This document shows positions 42,527-52,527 of a DNA stretch of 64,000 nt, in pieces (position 1 is the stretch's first letter; the number at the start of each line of letters is the position of its first letter). The translations under genes and the position numbers were made by a program. This DNA comes from Leptobacterium_A meishanense (lineage in GTDB: Bacteria; Bacteroidota; Bacteroidia; Flavobacteriales; Flavobacteriaceae), in the NCBI RefSeq assembly GCF_037645805.1, contig NZ_JBBEXE010000005.1, positions 186,001 to 250,000 of the forward strand, written 5' to 3'. The notes beneath the pieces were generated by a model that searched no databases, had not been told where the DNA came from, and saw only the letters and a list, made by a program, of their open reading frames with translations.

Positions 42527-43240
42527 TTACAAAATAAGTTTATACCCAAAATAGCTTAGTGTTTTTTCATCTTTTTTAAAAACAGTATTAATAGCATTCA
42601 TTTGCTCTTCGGATAATCTATTTATGTTTTCATGGTTAAGGTTGGTTATTTTCATTTTTTCATTCCAATAGTTATGTGCCGAAAACTTCTTTTTAAATTT
42701 AATATCTACAAGTTCTGGCATAAATTTTATAATCCTATTAGATATTGCATCCGTATTGTCTGTTAAATCTTCATAGGATATGCTTATTGAATTTTCAAGG
42801 TTTTTAATGTTTTCCTTTTGAAAGTTAAGGTACTTTATTGCATATTCGGCTACTTTTTTAGGTTCCATCTTTTTCTTCTAATTAAACTTTCACAATGAGC
42901 ATATGAATTTCTATAAAAAATAATGAAATAAGACAGTTCAAAATTATGACTTATTTTTTTTGCTCCAACTATGTTTAGGGTTTTTTTCTAATAATATTGA
43001 TAGATTCATGTCTCAATGTTTTTGTCATTCTTTTTTATGTACTGTCAATCCAACTTATATATTTCATGCCATTTTCTTGAATGATGAAATATTATCTCTT
43101 CTCCCTTTAGCAACATTTGCCCTTCCCTTGTGCCTAAATTATTGTTCACGGAAACCTTTTTAGGTGAGGATATTATTTGATTAACAAGGTAAATCTACAA
43201 AATGGTGGGTTAAGAATAAACAAGTCTTTGTTTTCAATAT
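42527..43240 (-). pseudogene. Decayed sulfotransferase gene
   Basis: The region keeps pieces of a PAPS-dependent sulfotransferase in shifting frames. Near 43220 FILNPPFCRFTLL (compare PPRSGTTLL), then NQIISSPKKVSVNNNLGTRE and GQ, then WHEIYKLD followed by a stop. Further on come FIIFYRNSYAHCESLIRRKR (a 3'-phosphate-binding motif, RNPxAxxES type) and, after a frameshift near 42866, PKKVAEYAIKYLNF with a C-terminal helical domain. The open C-terminal frame 42527-42868 is thus a fragment, not a gene. The rest of the gap up to 43406 holds no gene. Confidence 0.75.
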
Positions 43241-43406
43241 TTTGACTAAGACTTCTCCACATTAGATTAATCAAAATCCGAAAACCATATAGTAGTTTCT
43301 CCTTACTTTAAAAAAGACTAAAGGAGATGATTTTATAAGATCTTTATCGGTAAATATACAAAAGATGAATATCCTCATATTATGGGTTTATAATATTATT
43401 TTAGGG

Positions 43407-44615
43407 TCATTCCCCTTGTTTTATTAACGTTAGTTGGTTTAAATAATAAATATTAATCAAAAATATAAACGGAATATTCGCGCTGTTTAAAAACCCACTT
43501 GACATAAATGATATGAAAAAACATACCAAGAGGGTATATTTTAGATAGCAACTTTTTATGTTTAATGTGCTAACAAAGTTTTTCAAAAAAAGAAAATATA
43601 AACCCATCCCTATTAACCCAAAGAAAAAGAACAGGTCAAATAAATCCATTTCGGGTCTTATTTTTGTAAAATCGGCCCCTCCAATAAAGATGTTAAAAAC
43701 CTCCCAATTAGGAACTATCTGTTCATTAATAGTTTTTGTTAATGTTTCATTTCTAAAGGACATTATACTAGACAAAAATCCTTTTTTCTGATATATGTCA
43801 ATAAAGATTCCGAACTTACTCTCAAAAAGGTTATAAAAAATATCTCTAAATAAAAAAGCTCCAATAATGCCAAAAAATAAAGCTATTAAATTTTTAACCT
43901 TCATCTCTCTAGTAATAGTTGTTATGTGAAACGTCAGCATTATTATCAAGAAAAAATAAATTCTTTTTGTTCCAAATAGTAACGAAACCAAAATAGTGCC
44001 TAATAAATAAAATAGCTTTTTTCTTTTTAAGACTATTGTCTCATAATAATAGATTAAAATAAAAGAGATGGTTATATAACTTATTTGGTTAGGTCTATTT
44101 ATTAATCCTGAATAGCCAAATCTTTCCAAATTATAGTAACTTCTAAATATTTGAATATCAAAAATAAAACTAAGGGCAATTACTATAAGGTTTGCCAAGA
44201 AAAAATATTGATAATATATAAATATGTTTTTAACAAATTTCCTGCTCTGGAAAGCTTTATAAAAAACAAAAAAGGTTATAGGAAAAAATAAATATTTTGT
44301 TAGGTGTTCTATATTATATGGATTAAAGGGCTTATTATTAAATGGAGAAGCATTACTTAAAAAAAAAAGAAAAATCAATGCGAGAATAATAAAGAATATA
44401 TGTCTTTGGATTTTATTCCTAAAAAACTCATTGAGCTTACTTAAAAAAAAAATGAAATAAACTAATAGCAAAAACAATTTTACGGCTGCAGTATACCTAG
44501 TAAATTCAAATTCAAAATATACTGCAATTTTTCTGGCTAAGTCACCAAAAATTAATAGGGATATAGTTAATATTGCTATAAAATGTAAGTTTATTATAGT
44601 TTTTTCTCTTCTCAT
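43407..44615 (-). CDS. Polytopic membrane protein, O-antigen polymerase-like (Wzy candidate)
   Basis: This 402-residue protein has about eleven hydrophobic segments and a large extracytoplasmic loop near residues 255-315, the layout of Wzy polymerases. Sequence identity in this family is low, so the assignment is by topology and context. It overlaps the next gene start by 4 bases (ATGA). Confidence 0.7.
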   Translation of the reverse strand: MRREKTIINLHFIAILTISLLIFGDLARKIAVYFEFEFTRYTAAVKLFLLLVYFIFFLSKLNEFFRNKIQRHIFFIILALIFLFFLSNASPFNNKPFNPYNIEHLTKYLFFPITFFVFYKAFQSRKFVKNIFIYYQYFFLANLIVIALSFIFDIQIFRSYYNLERFGYSGLINRPNQISYITISFILIYYYETIVLKRKKLFYLLGTILVSLLFGTKRIYFFLIIMLTFHITTITREMKVKNLIALFFGIIGAFLFRDIFYNLFESKFGIFIDIYQKKGFLSSIMSFRNETLTKTINEQIVPNWEVFNIFIGGADFTKIRPEMDLFDLFFFFGLIGMGLYFLFLKNFVSTLNIKSCYLKYTLLVCFFISFMSSGFLNSANIPFIFLINIYYLNQLTLIKQGE

Positions 44616-45346
44616 TTAAACAATAGGTACCTTAAAAGCAATTTAATGAATATCGTGTTTGTATAAAAATATCTTTTCCACATGCGCCTTGGTTCTTTTA
44701 TTAGTCTGTAAAGCCATTCTAGTCCATTTCTTGCCATCCAGCTAGGACATTTTGGTATTTCTCCTGCATACACGGGAAATGCCCCCCCCACTCCCAATAA
44801 TACAGCATTTATTTCTTTATAGTTCTCAAACATCCATTTTTCTTGTAAAGGGCACCCTAGGGCTACAAAAACAATGTTGGTTTTTGCATTATTAATGGCT
44901 TTTATGTATTTTTCGTTATCCCACTTTTGTTTAAAAGGGGGGGAAATCTTATTGGTTATTGTCAAATTAGGATATTCTTTATTTATTCTTCCCTCAATCA
45001 GGTTCAATACCTTATTTGTTGAACCCAATAAGGTTAACTTTAACTTATGCTTGTTACAAATATCAAGCATCAAAGGGAAAAATTCCATTCCCGGAATTCT
45101 TTTTTGATCAATTCCATGTAATAATTTAAAAGCCTTTGCTACGGGGAACCCATCTGAAAAAGCATAGGTGGCTGAATTAACTACATTTAACATATACTCA
45201 TCATTATTTGCCTCTACAGTCATATGGGCATTTGTAAAACATATGTATGATGGTGTCCTATTTTTTGCTAATTCTAACGTTTTTTTTAAAGCTTGGTCTT
45301 CTGTTGCGATGTTAAGACTAAGGTTAAGAATGTTTATTTTTTTCAT
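44612..45346 (-). CDS. WecG/TagA/CpsF family glycosyltransferase
   Basis: This 244-residue GT26 protein has blocks YAFSDGFPVAKAFKLLHG, RIPGMEFFPLML and VALGCPLQEKWMFENYKEI, then GLEWLYRLIKEPRRMWKRYF. The family adds UDP-ManNAc(A) or related sugars to lipid-linked acceptors at the cytoplasmic face. The C-terminus of the upstream GT4 overlaps its start by 23 bases. Confidence 0.9.
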   Translation of the reverse strand: MKKINILNLSLNIATEDQALKKTLELAKNRTPSYICFTNAHMTVEANNDEYMLNVVNSATYAFSDGFPVAKAFKLLHGIDQKRIPGMEFFPLMLDICNKHKLKLTLLGSTNKVLNLIEGRINKEYPNLTITNKISPPFKQKWDNEKYIKAINNAKTNIVFVALGCPLQEKWMFENYKEINAVLLGVGGAFPVYAGEIPKCPSWMARNGLEWLYRLIKEPRRMWKRYFYTNTIFIKLLLRYLLFK

Positions 45347-46481
45347 TACTTATAATTGCTTCTTGATAGATTTTCAATAAGGACAAGTTGTTTTTCTCGT
45401 GTGAATATTTTTCCAAGTATTCTTCTCTAGATTTAATATTAAACATGTTGTTTTCTAATTTATCAAATTGATTGATTTTTTTTCTAAGATCTATTGCACT
45501 ATTAGTTTTAAAATGTAATCCAGTAATGTTATTTTTAACAATATCTTTAATATTGTCGATGTCTGAAGATATAATTGGTGTGGCTGTTGAATATGCTTCT
45601 AAAATAGTGTTGGGCAACCCTTCGAAACAAATAGAAGGAAAAATCAAAGCTTTACTTTTTTTTAATGTATTTACAATAAATTCCCTGCTTTTTAAACCAT
45701 GAAATATAATATTTCCACTAGCTTTTATTTTAAGTCCTTGTTCTAATGGTCCAGTTCCTATAACATGAAGCTTAAATGGAAGGTTATTAAATGCTTCTAC
45801 TGCTATTTGTGGCCCTTTCTCATTAGAAAGCCTCCCTATAAAAACATAATCTTCTCTGTCATTGTTTGATGTTTCAAAATTAAAATCATCAACACTATTC
45901 GGTTTTATAATTATCTTATTGGAGTTTATTTTTAAAGAGGAGTTTAAAAACATGTTTTTTGCAAATTGTGATAAAACAATGAATTTGTCCACATACCCAT
46001 CCCACGTGTTTTTTTTATTATGATATCCCAAATTGATTGAAAGAGCAAGTGTTTTAGCCTTAGAGTCTTGAAAACAATTATATTTAACAGCATCTAACTG
46101 AAACGTTTTTTTAACACATTTCAAACATGGTTTTTGATCTCTTAACAATAGCCCGTTAAGACAAATAAGTCTAAAATTATGGAGTGTCATTACAACAGGT
46201 AAATCAAAATCTTTAGCACATTTCAAAACACTTGGCGTAGCTTTGTAAAAAATATTGTGTACATGAATTATATCCGGCTTTTGTTTAAGTATTTCATTTT
46301 TTAGCTTTTTGTAGGAGGTTTTATTAAAAATTAAGTTCCTTATATCTAACCTATTGTTATTGAAAATTAGTTGTGAAACTTCAACATCTTTGTTTTTTTT
46401 TAATAATTTGTTTTCCAATGCCACAATAACATCTTCCCCTCCAAAATGATTATATTCATTATGTATTTGTAGAACTTTCAT
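45324..46481 (-). CDS. Glycosyltransferase family 4
   Basis: This 385-residue GT-B enzyme has N-terminal domain MKVLQIHNEYNHFGGEDVIV and PDIIHVHNIFYKATPSVL, and C-terminal donor domain with VFIGRLSNEKGPQIAVEAF, and PSICFEGLPNTILEAYSTATP carrying the E-x7-E type motif. Four cysteines (around residues 107-146) may form a metal site seen in some GT4 relatives. Donor unknown. Confidence 0.88.
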   Translation of the reverse strand: MKVLQIHNEYNHFGGEDVIVALENKLLKKNKDVEVSQLIFNNNRLDIRNLIFNKTSYKKLKNEILKQKPDIIHVHNIFYKATPSVLKCAKDFDLPVVMTLHNFRLICLNGLLLRDQKPCLKCVKKTFQLDAVKYNCFQDSKAKTLALSINLGYHNKKNTWDGYVDKFIVLSQFAKNMFLNSSLKINSNKIIIKPNSVDDFNFETSNNDREDYVFIGRLSNEKGPQIAVEAFNNLPFKLHVIGTGPLEQGLKIKASGNIIFHGLKSREFIVNTLKKSKALIFPSICFEGLPNTILEAYSTATPIISSDIDNIKDIVKNNITGLHFKTNSAIDLRKKINQFDKLENNMFNIKSREEYLEKYSHEKNNLSLLKIYQEAIISNEKNKHS

Positions 46482-47718
46482 GTTTCTCGCTAGTTATTGA
46501 TTTATTGAATTCATAATTTGAACACAGTAATCCATAAAAAAATATCAAAAAAATAATCCCTTTATTTCTGTTTAGTAGGTTTTCCGTTAAAAATGATATA
46601 ATGTGTATGCTCATCAAAACTATAAACATTTTGTTTTTATTTTTTATGCCAATGTAAAGTGGTAATAACAAAAATAGAAGAATAGACAAAAGGCCTAATA
46701 CTCCTTTTGCAGCGAGCTCATTTAGATATTGGTTGTGTGAATTATATCCAATAAGGTCAAATTTATTTTGGTTTAATTTCCTATAATTTTCATCCAAATG
46801 TTCTTGTAAATCACCATTGCCTACCCCTATAATGGGGTTTTCTTTATATACATTATATGCTGCTTTCCAGTTATACATTCTAATCTTGATCCCTCCAAAC
46901 CTACTTATATTTTGACTTTTGCCAATTGAAAAAATATCTTCAAACCGCTCTTTCATCATAGTGCTATTTAAAAATATAAAAAGAAGCCCTAATATAACAG
47001 CACTAAAGGCCATTAATAGCTTTATCTTATTATTTTTATAGATTTGATACACATAATATAATATCAATAAAAAAAGAGAAATAAATGTTGTCCTTACGGC
47101 AAGTAGCATAAAGTAAGTAATCAAAAATGCCACTAAAATATATTTTATCTTATTATTCCATTTAAAATTTTCCCCCTTATGGAAGAGCAAAATCCCAAGA
47201 GAAAATAAAATATAGTTTGAAAGGTATGTAGCATGGAAGCCAACTTGTCCGCTTAAGTTATGATAGCCAATTATCCATATACTTTGGTAATTAATTTTAT
47301 ATCCATATTGCTCAAAGTTTTCCAATAGAGCCAAAAATAAAGATACTACACAAATAGCAGATACGCTATACACAAAAAATTTAAAAATAGTACTCAGGTT
47401 TTTATTGCTTATTTTAGGCATAAGCATAAACCCAAAACTAAAAATTATAAGTCCAGTCCTTTTTTCAATCACATAAAGTGCTTGTTGTATATCATTAGAA
47501 ATAAAAATAGCGGCAACATCTAAGAATATAATTATTAAAGGCAATATATATAATTGAATATTATTAGTCTTATTAGACCTTTTTGAAATTTTAAAAAAAA
47601 GTAGAAGGAACAATCCAATAGCCAGATTATTAAAAATCATGGGCAATACTAATGAGGTCGCAATTATACATAATATAAAAATATGCCCTTTCTTATATAA
47701 CCCCTCTTTTATTATCAT
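46459..47718 (-). CDS. O-antigen ligase/polymerase family membrane protein
   Basis: This 419-residue polytopic protein has about twelve helices and the Wzy_C-type block RMYNWKAAYNVYKENPIIGVGNGDLQEHLDENY followed by NSHNQYLNELAAKGVLGL, a signature of O-antigen ligases (WaaL) and polymerases. It would either polymerise repeat units or join them to an acceptor. The downstream GT4 start overlaps by 23 bases. Confidence 0.85.
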   Translation of the reverse strand: MIIKEGLYKKGHIFILCIIATSLVLPMIFNNLAIGLFLLLFFKISKRSNKTNNIQLYILPLIIIFLDVAAIFISNDIQQALYVIEKRTGLIIFSFGFMLMPKISNKNLSTIFKFFVYSVSAICVVSLFLALLENFEQYGYKINYQSIWIIGYHNLSGQVGFHATYLSNYILFSLGILLFHKGENFKWNNKIKYILVAFLITYFMLLAVRTTFISLFLLILYYVYQIYKNNKIKLLMAFSAVILGLLFIFLNSTMMKERFEDIFSIGKSQNISRFGGIKIRMYNWKAAYNVYKENPIIGVGNGDLQEHLDENYRKLNQNKFDLIGYNSHNQYLNELAAKGVLGLLSILLFLLLPLYIGIKNKNKMFIVLMSIHIISFLTENLLNRNKGIIFLIFFYGLLCSNYEFNKSITSEKHESSTNT

Positions 47719-48805
47719 ATAGGTTTGATTGAATCATGTAAAATAGTACTAAAAAATCAAAATAAACAAAAGCATTATCAGTAACCATAATTACCCAATA
47801 GAATATGAGGATTATCATCGATTTTATACTAAAAATGTTGATTCTATTAAACACTAGTATTACTATAGAAAACGCCCCCCACCCATATTCTATAATATTT
47901 CTCAAAAGATCAGAATGTAATCTGTCTACTTTAAGGTTTAGTCCAATTAAATAGTCTGTCACAACACCTAGTCCATATCCTAAAAATTTTATTGGCATTT
48001 CGTTTAAGACTGTTTCATAAAGATATGCCCTTCCTTTTGTAAATGCATTAGCAGAAAGCCCTGTATATTCTTTTATAATATCATTGTAAGTTCCAACTGA
48101 TAAGTGAATAATTACATATACAAAAGTAACTAATGAAATAAAGGCACCTGCGTTAAAGAAGTATTTTTTAGATTTAGTAAATTTCTTTTTTTTGTATAAA
48201 AAAAACACTATCAATGAAATTATAGTGGCTACAATTGCTATTCTTTTTAGTGCTATCAATAAAAAAATAAAAGCTAATATCGTATAACGTTTTTTAGAAT
48301 TTGAGAAAAAAAAATAGAGAAAAAATAACCCGAACACAAATCCAAAATGTGACTCTGTATTTATTCTAGATGTAATTAATGCCTTAAATAATATTGTTGG
48401 GTTATAGAAAATTATAAAAAAAGAAGAAAAATTTTCGATAATCATAAAAAAAACTGTTATTATGAAAAAACACTTTATATGACCTGCATTTATTTTCTCC
48501 GCTGAATTAAACAATACAACAAAAACTATAGGGATCATTGTTAAAATGATCTCAGCTATAAGTCTGGTCGAAAACCTTGAAGATGCTATAGCTAATAATG
48601 CTCCTAAAAGCACATATATCAAAAATAAAATAAATGTCCTTGCAAGATACTGGCTCCTTATTCTTAGATTAGCTACTAATAAAATTGGTAAAACAGATAG
48701 ATATCGAATATACTTAATTTCCTTAAAGACAAAAGAAATACAAATCATCAAAAAAGCAACTATGAATATAAAATAATTAAGCGTCTTTTTCTTTTGAATT
48801 TCCAT
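47693..48805 (-). CDS. Polytopic membrane protein, possible oligosaccharide polymerase
   Basis: From Met at 48805 (MEIQKKKTLNYFIF) the product is 370 residues; an ATG at 48829 would overlap the sulfotransferase gene by 17 bases. About eleven hydrophobic segments, highly AT-rich codons. Topology and context suggest a second Wzy-type protein. No motif is decisive. Confidence 0.65.
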   Translation of the reverse strand: MEIQKKKTLNYFIFIVAFLMICISFVFKEIKYIRYLSVLPILLVANLRIRSQYLARTFILFLIYVLLGALLAIASSRFSTRLIAEIILTMIPIVFVVLFNSAEKINAGHIKCFFIITVFFMIIENFSSFFIIFYNPTILFKALITSRINTESHFGFVFGLFFLYFFFSNSKKRYTILAFIFLLIALKRIAIVATIISLIVFFLYKKKKFTKSKKYFFNAGAFISLVTFVYVIIHLSVGTYNDIIKEYTGLSANAFTKGRAYLYETVLNEMPIKFLGYGLGVVTDYLIGLNLKVDRLHSDLLRNIIEYGWGAFSIVILVFNRINIFSIKSMIILIFYWVIMVTDNAFVYFDFLVLFYMIQSNLYDNKRGVI

Positions 48806-48812
48806 ATTCAGC

Positions 48813-49511
48813 CTAGAATGAATAACCAAAGGTTTCTATATCTATTCTATAAAAATCATATATAATTTCTATCGTGTTATTCGTATAATAATCTCGATGA
48901 TCTTTTACTTTATCATCTTCTCCATGTCTATACTTGAATATTCTATATGGATTAGAAAATAATGTTTTCATATATAAAATATTATATCTACTTTTTTCAC
49001 TTGATTTATTTATATGCGATAATATATTATCTTCTAATCCTATTTTTTGACAAACTTTTTTAAAATCTTCATTTAAAACTTCTGTTCTGCCAACGTAATC
49101 AACCATCATATTCCCATGAGAATCATGAATAAAATCATATTGTGGCCTTACAAACCAAAACCATTTTGAATTATCCCACAGCTCTTTTTTAAAAATTTTT
49201 GTTACAAACGTATCAAAATCTGCAAATTGTGAGTATCCTAAATATTTGTACATAGAAAAAACCCTCGCCCATGGGTTTCTGACAAAAGTAAATTTAAAAT
49301 ACGAAGAAAAATCTTCCTGCGATATATGCTTTTTAGAAACATATTCCGATGCCATTAAATGATTTAACCTTGGAGGTCCTTTTTTGGGGTCTTTATTTTT
49401 CCCTAAAAGCAATTGCGATTTTGTTTGATTTACTAAAAATTTTTCCTGTATACTCGTCCCTCCACACTTAGGGATATGTATATAAATGCATTTATATTCT
49501 CTTGAGATCAT
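48813..49511 (-). CDS. Sulfotransferase, family 2 type
   Basis: This 232-residue PAPS-dependent enzyme has 5'-phosphosulfate loop IHIPKCGGTS (11-20) and 3'-phosphate motif FTFVRNPWARVFSMYKYL (about 74-91). It would transfer sulfate to a sugar hydroxyl. The next sulfotransferase gene overlaps its ATG by 4 bases. Related to heparan/chondroitin-type carbohydrate sulfotransferases by motif only. Confidence 0.87.
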   Translation of the reverse strand: MISREYKCIYIHIPKCGGTSIQEKFLVNQTKSQLLLGKNKDPKKGPPRLNHLMASEYVSKKHISQEDFSSYFKFTFVRNPWARVFSMYKYLGYSQFADFDTFVTKIFKKELWDNSKWFWFVRPQYDFIHDSHGNMMVDYVGRTEVLNEDFKKVCQKIGLEDNILSHINKSSEKSRYNILYMKTLFSNPYRIFKYRHGEDDKVKDHRDYYTNNTIEIIYDFYRIDIETFGYSF

Positions 49512-50326
49512 TTTTCTATATATCCTAATTTTAATAATGTGTTCCCCGCATATTTTAGAAATTTTTTTTCCGCCTCTTCATCAAAATAGTTTTTCCAATC
49601 TCCAGCAATTCCTTTTCTCAAAAAACTCCCTTTTTTTTCTTCTCCTTGATCTCTATTTGTTTGGTTTTTAAAAGAAAACTTATATATAACATCTTCTAAA
49701 TGCTTTTCATTAATAACCTCTTCTTTAAAAAAGGTTTTTAATAGCTTTTCTAATGTTTCTTTTGTGTTACTTAATATGTCTTCATATTTAATTAAATAGA
49801 TGTTTTGTGTTTTATCATTCATGCTTTCTATCCACTTTTCATTAAATTCAACCCAATTGCCCATATATGTGAAATGACGTAATTTAGACGGTCTATTTTT
49901 AAATGTGTATTCAATAAATTTATACATATTTGATTTTACATTTTCAAAATTAGTGAAGTTTACTTTTTTCCTATGATAAATTACATCTTTAGGGTGTAGT
50001 TTATTTTTATCGTTCCAAAGTAATTGATGATGATATAACGAAACCATAACATCTCTACCATCTCTAACTAATAATATAACTTTTTTGTTCTTTTTTATAT
50101 TGTATTTGGGCAAGTAGTGACCATGAAATAAGGATTTTTTAACTTTTGGCAATTTATTTCTAGGAAATGGTATTTTATAATAACCTGAAACTAATTGACC
50201 TAGCCATGTCCCTCCAGATTTTGGATACTCTACTATAATTATTGAGCCATTGTATGGTGTCAAAAAGTTTATAAAAAGTAACCTTATAAATTGTTCTATT
50301 TTTCCTTTAATTATCTTTATAATCAT
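49508..50326 (-). CDS. Sulfotransferase, family 1 type
   Basis: This 272-residue enzyme has PAPS loop VEYPKSGGTWLGQLV (34-41 core) and 3'-phosphate motif LLVRDGRDVMVSLYHH, plus the C-terminal RKGIAGDWKNYF region that binds PAPS in cytosolic sulfotransferases. Substrate is presumably the local polysaccharide precursor. One base separates it from the next upstream gene. Confidence 0.88.
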   Translation of the reverse strand: MIIKIIKGKIEQFIRLLFINFLTPYNGSIIIVEYPKSGGTWLGQLVSGYYKIPFPRNKLPKVKKSLFHGHYLPKYNIKKNKKVILLVRDGRDVMVSLYHHQLLWNDKNKLHPKDVIYHRKKVNFTNFENVKSNMYKFIEYTFKNRPSKLRHFTYMGNWVEFNEKWIESMNDKTQNIYLIKYEDILSNTKETLEKLLKTFFKEEVINEKHLEDVIYKFSFKNQTNRDQGEEKKGSFLRKGIAGDWKNYFDEEAEKKFLKYAGNTLLKLGYIEK

Positions 50327-50328
50327 TT

Positions 50329-51228
50329 TTATTTATTTTTCCATGTGCTTAGATCCTTATCAATAATCTTTTCCAATTCTAATATGTCTTTTTCGAAAAA
50401 ATGATTTAATTTTTTTATTAAGGCTTCTGGGACATCATTTTTTGCTTCTTTACTTTCCTTGGACAAAATTTTTCCTAAAAATAGTTTAACCCTTATCTTG
50501 AAATCAAATGAAAAAAACTTGTCAGCAATATACTTGTTTAAAAACTTTTTTATATTATTTTCTTTGTCATAAAGTATTTTATAAATCCATTTGCTCCTCG
50601 ATACTCCTGCTTTGTTTAAATAATTAAGTTTCGGGTTAAAGCTATCATCCACTTCTAAAAAATTAAAAATTTTCTTTAATTGATTTTCTGGGGCTTCTTT
50701 TATTTCATCAAACAACAATATACAAACCTGTTCAATAGAAAAATATCTAAGAAATATTTTTAATTGTTGCGCATAAAGACCATGGGTTTTATATGTTAAT
50801 TCACAAATGTCGTGTAAATTATTTCCATCAAATATATCCTTTTCATTATCAAATGCCAACGTTATATTTCTTGATTCTATCCCCCTCTTCTTTGCAAAGA
50901 AATAAGATGATATTGCCCTCTCTACAGGGTTTCTAAGTATCAGAATAAATTTAGCGTTTTTATCAAACTCATATATTCTTTCAATACCTTTTTTAAAGAA
51001 AATATAATTTACATTCCCTTGCAATATTATTTTTTGGTTTTTGTAGTATTTTTTATAAGTTTTGTGCAAAAACTGTGCCCCTTTATTATATAAACTATCT
51101 TCAACAAAAAATGGTATATATTTTAAAGATACTGGGGCACAAATTTCAGGATGTTGAGCAATCCAATTATAAACAGATGTGGTTGCAGATTTCTGAACTC
51201 CTATTAAAAAAGTGTTTGGTTTTATCAT
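50329..51228 (-). CDS. Sulfotransferase, heparan N-sulfotransferase-like
   Basis: This 299-residue enzyme has PAPS loop FLIGVQKSATTSVYNWIA and 3'-phosphate motif ILILRNPVERAISSYFFAKKRG. The KS-ATTS loop is typical of the NodH/heparan sulfotransferase group. It overlaps the flippase stop by 4 bases. Together the three enzymes could sulfate three positions. Confidence 0.88.
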   Translation of the reverse strand: MIKPNTFLIGVQKSATTSVYNWIAQHPEICAPVSLKYIPFFVEDSLYNKGAQFLHKTYKKYYKNQKIILQGNVNYIFFKKGIERIYEFDKNAKFILILRNPVERAISSYFFAKKRGIESRNITLAFDNEKDIFDGNNLHDICELTYKTHGLYAQQLKIFLRYFSIEQVCILLFDEIKEAPENQLKKIFNFLEVDDSFNPKLNYLNKAGVSRSKWIYKILYDKENNIKKFLNKYIADKFFSFDFKIRVKLFLGKILSKESKEAKNDVPEALIKKLNHFFEKDILELEKIIDKDLSTWKNK

Positions 51229-52526
51229 ATAAAAGGAATATAAAAAGATTTTATTTTTAATTTTCTCTTCAAAAATATAGCTCCATAGATATTCCAGCTA
51301 GAAATGCTTATTACAGTTGCTATTGCTGCTCCTATTGTTCCATATGTAGGAGTTAGTGTGAAGTTTAATATTAGATTTAATATTAAAGCAGTTAATACAA
51401 TATTTTGAAATGTTAATTGATGTCCCGTCATGTGAAGAATTATTCCTACTGACCCTGATATTGAATTAACTAGCTGACCGACACATAAAATAATTAGAAC
51501 TATGCTTCCTAAAACAAACTCTTCACCAAAAACCCCTAATATCAGCTTATGAAATATTATTATTATAAGAATGATGAATGCCGTTATATAAAAATTTAAT
51601 CTAGTTGAAAATAAAATAACTTTTTCTAAATTATCTTTTTTACCTTCATTATACATTTTTGATATTATTGGTGCTAAAATAGAATTTACAGCCTGAAGCG
51701 AAAAACTGGTTATTGTAGCAATTTTTAATGCAACATTATAAACCCCAACATTATTACTGTTTTCATATATTCCCAAAACAAATGTATCCGACCAACCTAA
51801 AAATATTAATATTGTTGATGAAAGCATCATAGGGAATGATTCTTTTATAAACTGCCATGAATTATGTGTTGATTTAAATGAAATTTTTTTTAATTTTTTA
51901 CTCGTGATTATTACAGATACAAACGCTAGTAAAAACACCCCATAGAAATGAGCTTTTATAACATTTAGAGGTTGTTCCTTTTGTATTATAAATAGAATAA
52001 TAATTGAAAATATAAATCGCCCTGGATTATTTAAGAAAGCATGCCAATTATTTAATTTTTTTGCTCTTAGAAACCCTGCACAAATCAGTATTATTGACCA
52101 AAAAGGAACAGTTAAAAGAGTCCATAACAAGTATGGTTTTAACTCTGGTTTTTTAAATAAAGTATAAACAAAAAAATCTCTAAAATAATAAAGGAGCAAT
52201 GCAACGATTGATGATGCTATAATTGATTTTATTAGAACTCGATAAAACAACCCTTTTTCTTTCTCATTCTTATCAATAGAATAAAATTTAACAAGATTAA
52301 TATCAATTCCTAGTCGGCCAAGAATACTTGAAAGTAAAAAGAATGAAAAACTAATTGAGATTAGCCCATTAACCGCAGCTCCATAATATTTAGCTATAAT
52401 AAAGATAAAAAAATATCCCGCTAGCAACCCTAAAAATCTTATAATTAAGAAAAAAAAAGTTTTAGTAAGAATCTCTTTTGAGTCGTTGTCTTTTATAAGG
52501 TCTTTTAATTTTTGAATTCCTTTCAA
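51225..52526 (-). CDS. Wzx-type oligosaccharide flippase
   Basis: This 433-residue membrane protein has about 12-14 helices and the MATE-type N-terminus LLAGYFFIFIIAKYYGAAVNGLISISFS and conserved NVGVYNVALKIATITSFSLQ. It would flip the undecaprenyl-linked, probably sulfated repeat unit to the periplasm. Confidence 0.88.
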   Translation of the reverse strand: MKGIQKLKDLIKDNDSKEILTKTFFFLIIRFLGLLAGYFFIFIIAKYYGAAVNGLISISFSFFLLSSILGRLGIDINLVKFYSIDKNEKEKGLFYRVLIKSIIASSIVALLLYYFRDFFVYTLFKKPELKPYLLWTLLTVPFWSIILICAGFLRAKKLNNWHAFLNNPGRFIFSIIILFIIQKEQPLNVIKAHFYGVFLLAFVSVIITSKKLKKISFKSTHNSWQFIKESFPMMLSSTILIFLGWSDTFVLGIYENSNNVGVYNVALKIATITSFSLQAVNSILAPIISKMYNEGKKDNLEKVILFSTRLNFYITAFIILIIIIFHKLILGVFGEEFVLGSIVLIILCVGQLVNSISGSVGIILHMTGHQLTFQNIVLTALILNLILNFTLTPTYGTIGAAIATVISISSWNIYGAIFLKRKLKIKSFYIPFI

Positions 52527-52527
52527 A

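Noticed and set aside
42960..43163. Plus-strand open frame of 67 codons
   Set aside because: It is the opposite strand of the decayed sulfotransferase; the minus strand carries recognisable motifs, the plus strand does not.
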